A DNA stretch of 64,000 nucleotides from Rhynchopus sp. YZ270_cl-10 (GCA_964035575.1 OZ037918.1:62001-126000), one strand, 5' to 3'. Positions 10,829 to 22,559 are shown, counted from the first letter of the stretch. Made by a program: numbers and translations. Notes: a model not told the origin generated them from the sequence alone.

Positions 10829-11268
10829 CGTGCTCTCCAAGCGACGTGGACGCAGTGTAGTGTGAAAAAAACCTGGACAGTGGTGTGAACGTTGCGAGGT
10901 GAGGGGTTTGCAACACGAAGAAAGAAAAAAAATTATAAACGCCGTCTTGTTCGTTCTAGCCTGCGCGTCTTCACGCCTTTATTTCTTCCGAAAACAGATG
11001 CTTTTTTTTTTTGCCTCACTCTTGACAAAAAAATCCCCCTACATCCAGTCAAAAAATGGGTTAACAACCCTGCCCAAGGTTCATTTGGGGATTTTTTTTT
11101 TTTGTTGTGAAGTCATGCACATCAATACATGCACCAACGTGTAACTCGGGTTAGGGGGAAAAGAAAGAGTTGAAACGTGCAAAAAACGCGGCTCGATCGA
11201 GCTCATGCAAAGAAAGACACCGCACATCTGACACACACATCTACCTGCAAACCTTTAACAAACGACAA
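10829..11268. other. Spacer between the giant gene and the RNB gene
   Basis: AT-rich, no gene. It contains a short hairpin-type repeat at about 11172-11215 (GTTGAAACGTGC followed by a GCGGCTCGATCGAGCTC-like arm) that recurs near 1128 and 30395. The 5' UTR of the giant gene and its candidate AG acceptor (GTCCAG near 10872-10877, minus strand) lie at the left end. Confidence 0.5.
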
Positions 11269-14200
11269 TCATGCTGAGGCTGCGTTCTGCTCCTCTGGCG
11301 GCTGCAGCGCGAACTGGAAGGACGCACCGTGGACGAAGAGGTTCTTGATCAGCGTCTTGACCACCATGCCCTCCTTGTACTCCCCCATGTGGTACACCTT
11401 GCTGATGAGGCCGTACCCGACGAGGACCGCCGTCGAGCAGTGCGTGTACTCTCCCTTCTCGCCGTGCTCCTGGCTGCCTGCGATCCAGTACTGTTGTGTG
11501 CAGTGGTGTTTTGGTAGCAGATGGGAAAACCCCTAAGGGATATATGGTCCAATGGGTGGGTGGGTAAGTGGCAACACATCTTAAGATCGTTAAGTCGTTT
11601 GCAGCGAGAGGGGGGGGAAGGTTGTGTGTGGGGTTGCATACCGTGCCCCCGATATACGCCTGGAACTCTGCATCGGGATCGTCCGCAAGAACACGCTGGA
11701 CGTGTCTGAGAAGCCATGTCTGTTTTTTTTTGAAAAGGGTTGTGGGGGGAGGAAGCGTTTAAAAAGGTTTTGGATTTTAGGGTCTAAAAAAGAGAGTTTG
11801 TTTAGGTCCTGGCCTATGTGCGTTTGCTGCTATTATTTACGGCGCGAAAAAATAACGCATTGCGTTTCTTCGTTTTCATTATTGTTTTCAAAACGTAAAT
11901 AATCGCAAAACAAAAATCATACGTCAGTGGACGCCTTCATCATCTTCTTTTTCTTCGCAGAGGTGTTTGAGACCTTCTGGCACACTCTCGGAAGCACCTT
12001 CGCCATGATCTTCGTCAGATTGGAGCTCTTTTCGACTTGGTCTGCAGACACCTTCGCGCCTGCACGCTTGAGGAGTTCTTCCTTTACATGGTAGTGCACC
12101 AAAAGGTCTGGGTAGCGACGGAGAGGCGATGTAAAGTGGCTGTACGACGTCTGCACGGCCACGTGCCCGATGTTCACAGAGGAGTAGAAGGCCGCCTTTT
12201 GGGTGCGCAGCTTTGCATAGCCACGTTCTGACATCGCTTCTGGCGAGCCGTACGTCTCCCCAGCCTCCACATCCTCAGGAACCGCCAAACGCACCTCCGA
12301 CCCCTCCGGCAAAACTTCCCCCCCATCAGCCAAGCTCTCCGCATGATTCGGCGTCACCCTGTACGCGCACGGCACCCCCTCCCTCTCACAATACGCTGCC
12401 ACGCTGTGTCCTGCCATCAACATAAACTCCTCAACAATCTTATTCGAATCGAACGCCTTGTTGCTGCGCACCTGAATCGCAATATCGAAGCCGTCTGTCG
12501 AGACGAGGTCACCGACACTGCGCTGGCTTTTGACAGACTCCGCGTTGTCTGTGGTCTCGACAACGACAGTACCGTCCTCTTCCGGGTCAAGCTTTTGAGT
12601 GACCTGCGGCCACCACTCTGCTCGCGAGATGGCAAGCGCCTTTCTCTCCATTCGACGCTTCCGGAGCTGCCGTGACATCCGCCCCAGGTCCAATATCGCC
12701 GCCCGATCGTCTTCGCCAAACCACTCAGGTGGCGCCTCCACGGGGCAGTCCGCATACCCTTCCTCCCCTGCCTCACGCATGATGCTGTTCACCTGCGTGT
12801 ACGTAATACGGTAGCACGAATTCGTCCGCCCTGTGTACACCTCCGCATCAGAGACGTCACCGTTCTCAGCTAGCTTGAAACGCACGCTCACACAAAGGCA
12901 TTCGTCGGGGGCAGATCTGAGGGGGGTGTTTTGGGGGTAAAATGGAATATGGTTCAAAATAGGGACCACGAGAGAAAAAAAGTAAATACAAAGCCCTCTC
13001 GTCGCCCTCTCTACCTTGGTATATGACCGGCTGTACCGGGGGGTGGACCTACATCCATTTCGTGGTGTACATCCGATACGTGCAAAGAATGTGCATCTCT
13101 CGAAGGTGGCGAACACACAGATGTGCAGAGGGGGGGAAAGCATACCTGAGGGTGGCAGCGTCGATGATGGCCCTCGGGAGCATTGTGAGAACAACCTCGG
13201 GAAAGTAGACTGTGGTTGCGATGCGTGCTGCTGCCTCACGCACGGAGGACTCGTACGGGAGGTAGCGCGAGACGTCTGCGACGTGGACGGAGTACCACCC
13301 GTTGCCGTCGACAGAGATGGCGTCGTCGACCTCAAAGGTGGAGGGTGCGTCAATGGCGTACATGCGCTGCGGGATGTCCTCACGGATGGCCTCGCAGGTG
13401 TCGGGTACCGTGGCAGCGTCGTACTGCACATCACGGTACCATTCAGGGGGCACAAGAGCCTTCGCGTTGGCAGTCAAAATCAAGTTCTCATCCGCACCCA
13501 ATAACCCCGACCGAATCAGCATCCCAACAAGAAACCTTGGGTCCAACGCTTCGGCGCCGTACACATCAATGATGTCCTGCATCAACCATGAGTACGTCAT
13601 CTGCGTAAGGTTCCCATACTTCAACGCAAACCGCAGCACGACAAGAACGTTCTGCCGGTCCGTTTCCTCCTATGTTTGAGGGGGGGTTTTTTGACAAAAA
13701 AAAAAGCGCTAAAAAAAACTATAACATTATACCAACTGATCTGTCTGCTTGTCTTTTTTCGTTGACCGCAGCATGACCCAAAGGGACCGCGCGAATAGCA
13801 TAGCACAGAGTTACACGAGGAAGAAGAAAAAAAACGGGGAGAAAGAAAGAAAAAAAACTGTAAACACGGCACCGACTCCATTTCCAGCACTCACTAAAAA
13901 AATGAACCGTTTATAAGATGATCCTAAGCCTCTCGTGTGCTTAGTCACCTTATCATATTCGTTATCGCACAGCATCAGCTGCGCTGGCTTCTACAAGTTT
14001 GTTGTCAGGGATGATGTCATTTCCCCAGTTGGAGTTCGTAATTTTGGCACGTACAATGACGTGGAAAAAGAAAAAAAAAACGTGTTGATATTCATTCGCC
14101 GTCTTGAAGACAGTTGACAACGGGGCTGCAAGCGCAAGGAGTGCCAAGCATAGTCAGCATACAACACAAATAAGGAAGCGAATTTCCCGTACACGCCAAA

Positions 14201-16061
14201 CACAGGCAGACACGGTAAACTAAAAAAAATAAAAACGCGTTCACAACCATTCATCTCGCAGACAGAGGAGAAGGCACTGAACAGAGTCAGCACACGCCAT
14301 ATCAAACAACACAATTATTGACAAAACATTGCATCCACACTCTCGTATTCTTTGAGCACAGGGGGAAGTGACAACAGTGTGGAGGACACCTCCCCGCGAG
14401 TGAACTTGTCAGCACGTTGACTTTTAGTGTTCACCCACGTGGCGGATACACTCATGTTCGCTGCCTTCGCAGTGTCAAAAATCGCACACAGCAGTTCGTT
14501 ATCAAGATAATTATAGCTGTGACCGTTGTTTATAGCTGTCACTGAATGCTGGCTGTCGATCTGAAGAGACACTTCATGATTAGGGTGGTTCACGGCCGCT
14601 AACCTAACGGCTAGCCAAGCAGCGTATAGCTCTTTCCGGTTTATATTATGTTTCTCAGGATCTGGAAACACACCCTGAACAACAGGTTCGAAAAACTCAG
14701 ACTCTATTAAAACAGCCCACTCATTGCGGGAGGCATCTGACCAAATCACCACGGTGGGTCTCTCTGGTTGGTCTACAATCCAGTCATTACAACGCATCGC
14801 AGACGCTATGTCTGTGAGTTCTGAGATAACAGATGGGGGGATAAAAAGCTGATCCCCCATTTTGTAGTTTTGACAATCACCTGTCCGAGGATGGGTTCCT
14901 TTTCCTTCTTTTTTTTCTTTTTTTCTTTTGTTCTCTTTTTGGTTGTGGAATCCTGGTTCTAAGTGTCGACAATCACTACGGTCCCAAAAACGGAACAAAG
15001 TTCCGTCAATCGAAGGTTTCTTTTTGGTCTTGCCCCTCCTTTTTTTTTCCTCTCGGCTTAGTGCGAGACGCGGTAGCAAAGAAAGAGAATCACGGAAATA
15101 ACACAAATTCCGATTGGTGCAATGCAAAAACCACTCGAAGCCTCCCAACACTTTTTCGAAATCCCCGACAGTGCAGTCGTTTTTCAACACCGCACTGAGA
15201 ACGGAGCATTCCACACACTTCGCAACCCAGTCAGGGGCAGCACGGTACCGTATCGGGGAACTCGTCAGATCAAACTCCACGCCCAAAACATGAAAGTTTG
15301 TCACCCCCTCTCCCTCGTCGTCATTCAGCTCGGCACCGGTACGTTCAACGTGTAGGAGGAACGAAGAGTAGCACTGCTGAGAGTAGCGCATCTCCGCCTT
15401 CTGCAAAGTATTGTTGTTTACGTTGACCGCAGCCATTTAGGCTCTTTGCCCATGACGCACATGATAATGGATGAGGTGGAGGATTCAAAAGACGATCGGT
15501 GGATCATAAAGACAGATCTACCGTTGGTTTTTAAACATGTTTAGTACCCAATAACTAACTTACACTGTATGCAAAAAATTGAAAATGCACAAAAGCCCCG
15601 AAAACCCCCCGCACACCAAAAATAGTCTTTCGCCCCCCCTTCCCTCAACCATGTGAACAACATACCGTTCCTGGGGAAGGCGTAGAGCGGGCCTCCTTAT
15701 TCGCTACATTCTTTGGGATGCGTGCAGAGAGACGTGCCACAGCCCCCTCGAGTGTCGCCTTCTCGTCGTCGCTGCAGCCCTCTGCCGCAAGCAGGCGGTT
15801 GAAGAGCCGCACCTTCAGGAACGTATGCGCCACAGCCTCCTTCGAAGGCAGCTCCTTCCCTTCCCCGGAGACCTCCTCCCACACCTGGTGGCGTCCCGCC
15901 TCGAGGTACCTCCGCAGGGGGTGCTCTGGCCTCTGCACTGTGTCCTCCGCTGCCACTGTAGTGGGTTCCACTGTTGTGCCGCACCTCCGTGCCTGCAGGC
16001 GGTGTCTCGAGGTTGTCAACGGTGTGCAAACCACCCGCCTGAAGCTGGACAACGTTGCCAT
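11269..16061 (-). CDS. RNase II/RNB-family exoribonuclease, five exons, probably mitochondrial
   Basis: Exons on the minus strand: 16061-15666, 13669-13146, 12916-11923, 11719-11642 and 11490-11269. All junctions keep phase, donors are GTATGT/C/A and acceptors CAG or TAG, and the product is 737 residues. Exon 1 begins MATLSSFRRVVCTPL and is Arg/Ser/Thr-rich with no acids for about 26 residues, a typical mitochondrial presequence. Exon 2 holds the catalytic Asp cluster (IDAPSTFEVDDAISVDG), and exon 3 the second RNB signature (SHFTSPLRRYPDLL). The last two exons give a beta-rich tail, probably S1/OB-like. RNB enzymes degrade RNA 3'-to-5' with Mg; in trypanosomes the mitochondrial DSS-1 exonuclease is of this family, a fair analogy here. 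Linking exon 1 across a 2.0-kb intron is inference from phase and from the lack of any other N-terminus. Intron 2 (12917-13145) contains a family A hairpin repeat. Confidence 0.78.
13670..15665 (-). other. Intron 1 of the RNB gene
   Basis: 2.0-kb intron with donor GTATGT at 15665-15660 and acceptor CATAG at 13670-13674. It contains a retroelement RNase H fragment (14276-15545) and a long family B hairpin copy (13909-14006). The frame around 13962-14147 has some coding character (IVRAKITNSNWGNDIIPDN) but ends in the repeat and has no GTATG donor, so I do not treat it as an exon. Confidence 0.65.
14276..15545 (-). mobile_element. Retroelement fossil, copy A: reverse-transcriptase end plus RNase H
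   Basis: Fragment in sense orientation inside intron 1 of the RNB gene. Its largest open stretch covers 15436-14315. Parts: a reverse-transcriptase thumb-like segment (HVLGVEFDLTSS), then an RNase H domain with recognisable acidic motifs (WSDAS, NRKELYAAW, IDSQHS, RADKF). The wording is closest to tyrosine-recombinase retroelements (DIRS/Ngaro/VIPER type); that family call is moderate. No recombinase, full polymerase or terminal repeats are present, so it is a broken remnant. It shares its position and most of its sequence with copy B, so the insertion predates the local duplication. Confidence 0.7.
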
Positions 16062-16744
16062 GTTGAAGAGTTGGGGGAGGGGGGAAGGGGAGATGGAGAT
16101 GGAAGCTACACCAGGCCACCTCTACCCTGTGGTGTGGTGTTGTTTGTGTTATGTTGAAAGTAGGGAAAGGTGGAACGCTGGTTGGAAACAACACTGTTCT
16201 AAATAGGTCCAATGAGTCAACGCTTACTGGGCGGAGAGGGCCGCAGTTGACCGAAACCAAAAACTAACGCCAGCAAACAGCAGTGTGTCCTTTCAGTAAT
16301 ACAAAATGAAGAAGATAAACACAAAGATTCTCTTGTGTTGAAGCACCTTGACCACAGTTCTTAGTACTTTTTTATAGGGGATGGCGAGGTTGTAAGGGTT
16401 GGAGCAGTTCCAAAAATAGGTGTAGTAGGGGGGAGCTGTTTTGTTGATGTGACCCTTTCAAATTTAAAAGTGGGGTTTAATATGATCGGGTCTTTTGTTT
16501 GTGCGCTCAAAGCTGGAAAACAAAGGAGCATTGTATTGCCGCAAGCGCAGCGAGGGCAATCATAACGTGCGAGGAAAAGAACACCGGTCAAATGAAAGTG
16601 CTGATTTGTACTAACTTGCTACTTTCCCTTTTTATGATTTTCCCCCCACCCTCTCGCAAACAATAAAGCTATAAAAACAATAAAGACAAAAGGGAGAGAC
16701 TGTGGTGAAACGCACACAAGGGGAAAGCAAAAAACTCATGGGGC
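16062..16744. other. 5' flank of RNB exon 1A and junction between duplicated units
   Basis: Directly upstream of the exon 1A ATG is a pyrimidine-rich leader shared with copy B up to about 16165. Next is unit-A-specific sequence, and near 16410-16465 the shared upstream sequence (the word GACCCTTTCAAATT) resumes. No gene is seen. Confidence 0.5.
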
Positions 16745-17945
16745 ACTAAGCAGAGTCAGCACGCGCCATATCAAAACAACACAATTATTGACAAAATATT
16801 GCATCCACACTCTCGTATTCTTTGAGCACAGGGGGGAGTGACACCAGTGTGGAGGACACCTCCCCGCGAGTGAACTTGTCAGCACGTTGACTTTTAGTGC
16901 TCACCCACGTGGCGGATACACTCATGTTCGCTGCCTTCGCAGTGTCAAAAATCGCACACAACACTTCGTTATCAAGATGATGCTTGCTGTGGCCGTTGTT
17001 TATAGCTAACACTGCATGAGAGTTGTCGATCCGAAGGGACACTTCATGATTAGGGTGGTTCACGGCCGCTAACCTAACGGCTAGCCAAGCAGCGTATAGC
17101 TCTTTCTGGTTTATAAAATGTTTCACACGACGTGGAAACACACCCTGAACAACAGGTTCGAAAAACTCAGACTCTATTAAAACAGCCCACCCGCGTGCAG
17201 AGGCATCTGACCAAACCACCACAGTGGGTCTCTCTGGTTGGTCTAGAATCCAGTCATTACAACGCATCGCAGACGCTATGTCTGTGAGTTCTGAGATAAC
17301 AGATGGGGGGATAAAAACTTGATCCCCCGGGTATATTTTTTTTTCTATTCCTTTGTTCTTTTTTTTCTTGTGTTGACAATCAAACAATTTTCTGTACTGA
17401 AAGTTGGCCTGAGATTTTTTTTTTTTTTTTTTAATCGGAGATTTTTTTATTCCCTCTCGGCTTATTGCGAGACGCGGTAGCAAAGAAAGAGAATCACGGA
17501 AATAACACAAATTCCGATTGGTGCAATGCAAAAACCACTCGAAACCTCCCAATACTTTGTCGAAATCCCCGGCAGTGCAGTCGTTTTTCAACACCGCACT
17601 GAGAACGGAGCATTCCACACACTTCGCAACCCAGTCAGGGGCAGCACGGTACCGTATCGGGGAACTCGTCAGATCAAACTCCACGCCCAAAACATGAAAG
17701 TTTGTCACCCCCTCTCCCTCGTCGTCATTCAGCTCGGCACCGGTACGTTCAACGTGTAGGAGGAACGAAGAGTAGCACTGCTTATAGTAGGACGGATGCG
17801 GCATCTGCAAAGTATTGTGGTTTTCGTTATGTAGGCTCTTTGCCCATGACGCACATGATATGGATGAGGGGGAGGATTCAAAAGACAAACATAAAGACAG
17901 ATCTACCGTTGGTTTTTAAATATGTTTCGTTTCCGATAACAATGT
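16745..17945 (-). mobile_element. Retroelement fossil, copy B: reverse-transcriptase end plus RNase H
   Basis: Second copy of the fragment at 14276-15545, same orientation and parts; its largest open stretch covers 17888-16785. It differs from copy A mainly in a low-complexity linker between the polymerase end and RNase H, and by scattered substitutions, implying some time since duplication. It is a broken remnant like copy A. Confidence 0.7.
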
Positions 17946-19320
17946 CCAGACTTTTATATAGGGGGTCAGAACTGAGGGCAATCCTCAGTTATTGGAAAAA
18001 AAAAAAAAATTCCCCTTTTCGGACCTAAAAAAAAAAAAAAAAAATTTTTTTGGCGTTTTACTGGCTTAGAACACGACTCGTGACCAGCGGTGAAAATCTT
18101 GGGCAGTAAGCCGGGAAAACCCGGGCAATTGGTCAAACGCCGAAGGAAAAGGAAGCATGCATCATGGCGAAATTATAAAAGTAGCGTACCGTGCGCCTGC
18201 GGCGCAAGATTGCAACCCACCCTTCCCTGACATAGTTTGGCTGCAAAAATGTGCAATTTTAAGCGCAATTTTTTGAAATGTTGCGTACCGTGGCTTCGCC
18301 AGGCACCTTTGGGTGCCATGACCGCCCTTTCTTTGTTATGAATGTACTGGCTACTTACAATTCGTGTACCACGTGCGCCTGGTGCACGAATTGCTATCAA
18401 TTGGGTTTACAGCCACCAGTATTTTAATTATTTTCACCAAAAAACCAAGCCCGGGTACAAACCCGGGCTTCGAATTAATTTTGCTAGCTGTGGAAGCCCG
18501 GGATTTTCAACCCTGCTCGTGACGTAGGAACCCGCCACAACAGGAAAAAAACACAAAATGCCAAAGAAATACGTACCGAAGAAACCACAGCCCGGGCAAA
18601 TGTCCCTCACCAGTATGGGGGTGACAACCCGAACGACTGCCCGCACTCGCAAGGTGAGGGAAGCTCTGCCTAGTCATCCCGCATACCACACGGAGTATGA
18701 CAAGTGGAAAACAGAGTCTCTGGATCAGTTGGACGAGAAGTTCCGCTGTGAAGGACAAGGTACTGATATTGTTAACAACATCAAAGACTTCCTCACGTTG
18801 CAGGGGAAGTCAAGGGGTTCAAGGCACACCACAACTGGCCCCAGCCGAAAAAACAACTTTGATTTTGGGTGGGTGGGTGAGAAAAAATGAATCCTCAGTT
18901 TTTGCCCCTGTTTGTTCAGGAAAAAATTCCTATATAAAGGGGGGGGGAGGGATAATTGTGGTGGGGGATAACTGTAGAATGGCGGATAAAATAAAAAATA
19001 TCGCCAGTTTTTTCTTCTCAAAAAATGGGGGATAGTTGTAGTGGGGGATAAAAAAAAAAAAATATCTCTCTTTTTTCCCACCTGAATATCCCCATCCCCA
19101 AGGAAAATCCACACCAAAAACGCGGTGTGGGAAGTGGGGGATAACTGTAGTGGGGGATAAGATAAAATAAAATGGGGGAGAAAAAACGGGGGATAATTGT
19201 TTTATCCCCCACCCCCCTTTAAAACCCTGACAATGTCTGCAAAAAAAAAAAAAAAATTGAAAATACCTCCCGCACACCATAGTCTTTCACCAAAGGGACC
19301 TCCCCAAACCTCCCTTCCCT
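17946..19320. mobile_element. Insertion found only in duplicated unit B; repeat-derived
   Basis: Contains 18170-18340, the reverse complement of repeat sequence at 23625-23800; a short palindromic CCCGGG-rich segment (18440-18530); and a series of about six copies of the word GGGGGATAA(C/T)TGT between 18945 and 19220, including an inverted one at the end. A plus-strand frame at 18558-18890 (110 codons, starting MPKKYVPKKPQPG) is preceded by non-coding-like sequence and could be part of an element protein; I do not recognise it (confidence about 0.2). The subterminal word repeats suggest a DNA transposon remnant. Confidence 0.45.
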
Positions 19321-19340
19321 CAACCATGTGAACAACATAC

Positions 19341-19778
19341 CGTTCCTGGGAAAGGGGCCTTATGCGTAGAGCGGGACTCCTTATTCGCTACATTATTTTT
19401 CTTTTTATTTTCCTTTTTCACTACATTCTTTGGGATGCGTGCAGAGAGACGTGCCACAGCCCCCTCGAGTGTCGCCTTCTCGTCGTCGCTGCAGCCCTCT
19501 GCCGCAAGCAGGCGGTTGAAAAGCCGCACCTTCAGGAACGTATGCGCCATAGCCTCCTTCGAAGGCAGCTCCTTCCCTTCCCCGGAGACCTCCTCCCACA
19601 CCTGGTGGCGTCCCGCCTCGAGGTACCTCCGCAGGGGGTGCTCTGGCCTCTGCACTGTGTCCTCCGTTGCCACTGTCGTGGGTTCCACTGTTGTGCCGCA
19701 CCTCCGTGCCTGCAGGCGGTGTCTCGAGGTTGTCAACGGTGTGCAAACCACCCGCCTGAAGCTGGACAACGTTGCCAT
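19341..19778 (-). other. Alternative first exon (1B) of the RNB gene
   Basis: 146 codons from ATG 19778-19776 to a GTATGT donor at 19340-19335, with the same phase as exon 1A, so it could be joined to exon 2 at 13669 by skipping exon 1A. Same presequence-like start (MATLSSFRRVV). Near the end it has an added Lys/Asn-rich stretch (KKENKKKN) and a slightly different tail. It is open throughout and keeps the donor, so it may be used as an upstream alternative first exon; otherwise it is a partial duplicate without its own RNB domain. Confidence 0.6.
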
Positions 19779-20100
19779 GTTGAAGAGTTGGGGGAGGGGG
19801 AAAGGGGAAGGGGAGATGGAGATGGAAGCTACACCAGGCCACCTCTACCCTGTGGTGTGGTGTTGTTTGTGTTATGTTGAAAGTAGGGAAAGGTGGAACG
19901 CTGTGGTAGAGGCTGTTTTGTTGTTGTGACCCTTTCAAATTAAAAAGTGGGGTTAAAAAAAGCACCTGGCAAATATTTTCCCAGCAAAAACAAACCCAGG
20001 CAGGGGGGAGGGAGGAGGAGAGGCAAAACTGCGGAGAGAGAAAAAAAGAGAAAATAGTAACTCTGATAGAATGGAAAAAAAATGTTTTTTTTTTTTTTTT

Positions 20101-20200
20101 TTCGTTGATTGCTCAATTACCCTGTTGGAGGGAGGGGTGATTGGCGACCGTATCTGAGGACCTATTTCTCCTTTTAACACAACGCTTGAAGGTATAAAAT
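20101..20200. repeat. Dispersed ~100-bp repeat, copy 1
   Basis: Matches 48776-48872 over about 100 bp: both run TGCTCAATTAC ... GGTGATTGGCGACCGT ... CTATTTCTCCTTTT ... GGTATAAAAT, with scattered differences. The second copy lies in an intron of the TPR-phosphatase gene. Confidence 0.75.
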
Positions 20201-20353
20201 AAAAAAAAAAGAAAAAAAGAAAAAAAAACGTTAGTAGGGAGGTGTGCGGAATGAGAAGGAGGTAACAAAAAGAAGGTTTAGAAGAATAAAATGACTCTAA
20301 AATCGTCTCTTTTGTTAGACCCACTCCCTGACTCTGCATTGTTTTATTTTTTT

Positions 20354-20402
20354 TGAAAACTTGGTTGTATTAGTGTAGACACCCGAGGATGAACTCCACT
20401 AT
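20354..20402 (-). repeat. Family F short repeat
   Basis: On the plus strand it begins with a T run, then GAAAACTTGGTTGTATTAGTG and ends CTCCACTAT. Read in the gene direction it starts ATAGTGGAG and finishes with an A-tract, like a tailed short retroposon. Further copies are at 31044-31092, 33436-33490 and 37769-37810, all in the same orientation. Confidence 0.7.
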
Positions 20403-20838
20403 ATACATTTTTTTTTTCCTTTTAGTTGGTGCCCTGCTCAACGTCATACTCAACGAGAAAAAAAGGGGGGGGGAAAGAGGGATAAAAAAAAAATCCCAAG
20501 CTCCTCATGCCTTCCGCCACCCCTTGAATAATTTGGGAGAGCAATTTTTTTTTTCTTTTTTTCGTTATTGTAGAACCACCTCAACAGATGCAGGACACCA
20601 CACCCCTTTCCTCCCCCTTCCTTTTAGATTTAGATTTTTTTAAAAGTTAGACCACTGCAATTATTTTTCTTTTTTTGCAAAATGAAACATGAAATGCGCG
20701 TATATCTCGTGGGGACACAAAACGCTGTATATATATTTTTTACCCACTCTTTTTTTATAGGTTGGTTGGTGATATTAGTGTAACTGTCAAAAAGACAGTC
20801 TCTGGCAGAAGAATAGGGATTTTTTTTTGAATAATTCC

Positions 20839-20873
<35 letters not shown>

Positions 20874-21044
20874 AAAAATTTGGTAATTATTGGTCAAAGA
20901 AGGTTCTTTGTGCAGTTTACACAACTTCATCTTCGTTTCAAAAACAAAAACAAAAATGTGGAGGGGAAAAAAAAAAATGCACAGAAGAATTCTTGGCGTT
21001 GATTTTGCATCCGTTGCTGTGACCAAAAGACGTTTTTTTGTTGT

Positions 21045-21111
21045 TTGATAAATTGTTGGAGTAGTGTAGTTGCTTCGGTTGTGTTGCCACCAGTTGTGCA
21101 ATCTCCACTGT
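21045..21111 (-). repeat. Family G short repeat
   Basis: The plus strand reads TTTGATAAATTGTTGGAGTA at one end and GTGCAATCTCCACTGT at the other. In the gene direction it starts ACAGTGGAGATTGCAC and ends in an A-tract. Its layout (AGTGGAG head, CACTA/ACTAC middle, A-tail) parallels family F, so F and G are probably related. Other copies: 33511-33577, 35275-35338, and an opposite-orientation copy at 30660-30705. Confidence 0.7.
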
Positions 21112-21386
21112 CCAATTTTTTTGTACCACTTGTTTCTTGTAAGTATCAACAATTCACAAAATTTCACGATGTCACCTCACGACTTGAAAAACCCACGGAG
21201 AAAAACAAATACTTTTGGCCACAGCAACACTGCACTTATCTACGTTCTTTTCTTTTGACCTCCCCCTCCTCTCCCCTCCCCTCCCCCCTTATTTTAGAAT
21301 TACTTTTTTAAATTCTCTGATATGACCTGCAGCAACCCCAGTCAAATCAGACAATATTTTTTTCGTTATTTTTTCCAAAAAAAAAA

Positions 21387-22559
21387 TCAGAAGTAGTTGA
21401 CAACTGCACGGAGGCAGTCACCTCCGTGAAGCGCCTCGATGGCGTCGTTAACCTTGTCCACACCCTGGAACTGGTGGGTGATGTAGTGGTCAATGTCAAG
21501 CTCCCCGTTGAGGTTCTTCTGGATCAGCTTGGGCACGTCGGAACGCGACTTCCATCCTCCAAAGGCGGTTCCGCACCACCTACGGCCGGTCACAAGCTGG
21601 AAAGGACGTGTCGAGAGCTCATGTCCACTTGCAGCCACTCCGATGACACACGACGTTCCCCATCCTCTGTGCGACGCCTCAAGTGCCTGGCGCATGACCT
21701 GAACGTTTCCGGTGCAGTCAAAGGTGTACTCCACACCCCAGGTGGTCTTCTCAACAAGCACCTGGTTCATGGGCTTGTCTCCGAAGTCGGAGGGGCAGAG
21801 GCAGTCGGTTGCGCCAAGCTTTGTTGCCATCTCGAATTTGCTCTTGTTGAGGTCGATGGCGAAGATGCGCGATGCGCCAGCCATCTGCGCTGCCTGGATG
21901 ACAGCCAGACCGACCGCACCGAGACCCCACACTGCGACGCTGGAGTTGGGCTCCACCTTGGTGGTGTTCCACACTGCGCCAAGCCCTGTGGACACACCAC
22001 ACCCAAAGAGGCACGCCTTGTTCAGCTCCATCTTGGGGTCAATCTTCGCGCATGAGATCTCCGCAAGCACCGTGTACTCCGAGAAGGTCGAGCACCCCAT
22101 GAAGTGGAAGATCGTGCGCCCCTCGCTGTCGGTGAAGCGGGAGGTTCCGTCGGGCATAACACCCTTGCCCTGGGTGCCACGGATGGCAGGGCAAAGGTTC
22201 GTCTTGGACGACATGCAGAAAATGCAGTCCGGCTTAGCGCACTGCGGGGTGTAGCACGGCACCACGTGGTCGCCCACCTTCACGGAGAGCACACCCTCAC
22301 CCACAGACTCGACAACAGCTCCTGCCTCGTGTCCAAGGATAGACGGGAAGAGCCCCTCAGGGTCCTGCCCGCTCAGAGTGTAGACATCAGTGTGGCAGAG
22401 TGCGTTGGACATAACCTTGACACGGACCTCACCAGCCTTCGGTGGTGCGACATTCACCTCGACTACCTTCAAGGGCTCCTTGGCGGCGTAGGCGACGGCG
22501 GCTCTGCACTTAATCACTTTGCCTGCGGTTTCGGACATCTTAGCAAGTGTTTTTTGCAT
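21387..22559 (-). CDS. ADH5: Class III alcohol dehydrogenase / S-(hydroxymethyl)glutathione dehydrogenase
   Basis: Single exon, 390 residues from the first ATG (22559); the second Met at 22538 gives [17 protein letters not shown], which aligns better with the usual family start, so it may be the true one. A zinc-dependent medium-chain dehydrogenase that oxidises S-(hydroxymethyl)glutathione with NAD, clearing formaldehyde and also reducing S-nitrosoglutathione in the cytosol. Catalytic zinc ligands Cys55 (ALCHTD), His77 (LGHEAG) and the Cys of FGCGVSTG are present. The structural-zinc lobe has four Cys, but the first pair is spaced C-x4-C (CAKPDC) where I expect C-x2-C. The NAD-binding GLGAVGLAV and the class III hallmark [11 protein letters not shown] are clear. 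The leader has candidate acceptors CCCCAG and CTACAG shortly upstream. Confidence 0.96.
   Translation of the reverse strand: MQKTLAKMSETAGKVIKCRAAVAYAAKEPLKVVEVNVAPPKAGEVRVKVMSNALCHTDVYTLSGQDPEGLFPSILGHEAGAVVESVGEGVLSVKVGDHVVPCYTPQCAKPDCIFCMSSKTNLCPAIRGTQGKGVMPDGTSRFTDSEGRTIFHFMGCSTFSEYTVLAEISCAKIDPKMELNKACLFGCGVSTGLGAVWNTTKVEPNSSVAVWGLGAVGLAVIQAAQMAGASRIFAIDLNKSKFEMATKLGATDCLCPSDFGDKPMNQVLVEKTTWGVEYTFDCTGNVQVMRQALEASHRGWGTSCVIGVAASGHELSTRPFQLVTGRRWCGTAFGGWKSRSDVPKLIQKNLNGELDIDHYITHQFQGVDKVNDAIEALHGGDCLRAVVNYF

Larger units (their letters stand above)
14276..19895 (-). repeat. Tandem duplication of RNB exon 1 plus part of intron 1 and the retroelement fossil
   Basis: Unit A (about 14276-16165) and unit B (about 16745-19895) each contain, in sense order, a 5' flank, RNB exon 1, a donor and the retroelement fragment. 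The exon 1 copies are nearly identical apart from a short Lys/Asn-rich insertion in B. Unit B has about 1.3 kb of extra sequence between exon and fossil (17946-19320). Unit A has about 230 bp of extra sequence upstream of its exon (about 16170-16415). Confidence 0.85.
19779..21386. other. Spacer upstream of exon 1B and downstream of ADH
   Basis: AT-rich with long T and A tracts (a pure T run around 20840-20871) and no supported gene. It holds the dispersed repeat at 20101-20200 (second copy 48776-48872), a family F repeat (20354-20402) and a family G repeat (21045-21111). Confidence 0.55.

Noticed and set aside
11349-11717. Minus ORF starting MASQTRPACS at the end of the RNB gene
   Set aside because: It reads the exon 11642-11719 in the wrong frame and continues through an intron; the spliced frame continues the RNB protein.
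13962-14147. Possible extra exon of the RNB gene (coding-like VRAKITNSNWGNDI)
   Set aside because: It runs into a family B repeat, has no GTATG donor in frame, and the exon 1 to exon 2 junction is already in phase without it.
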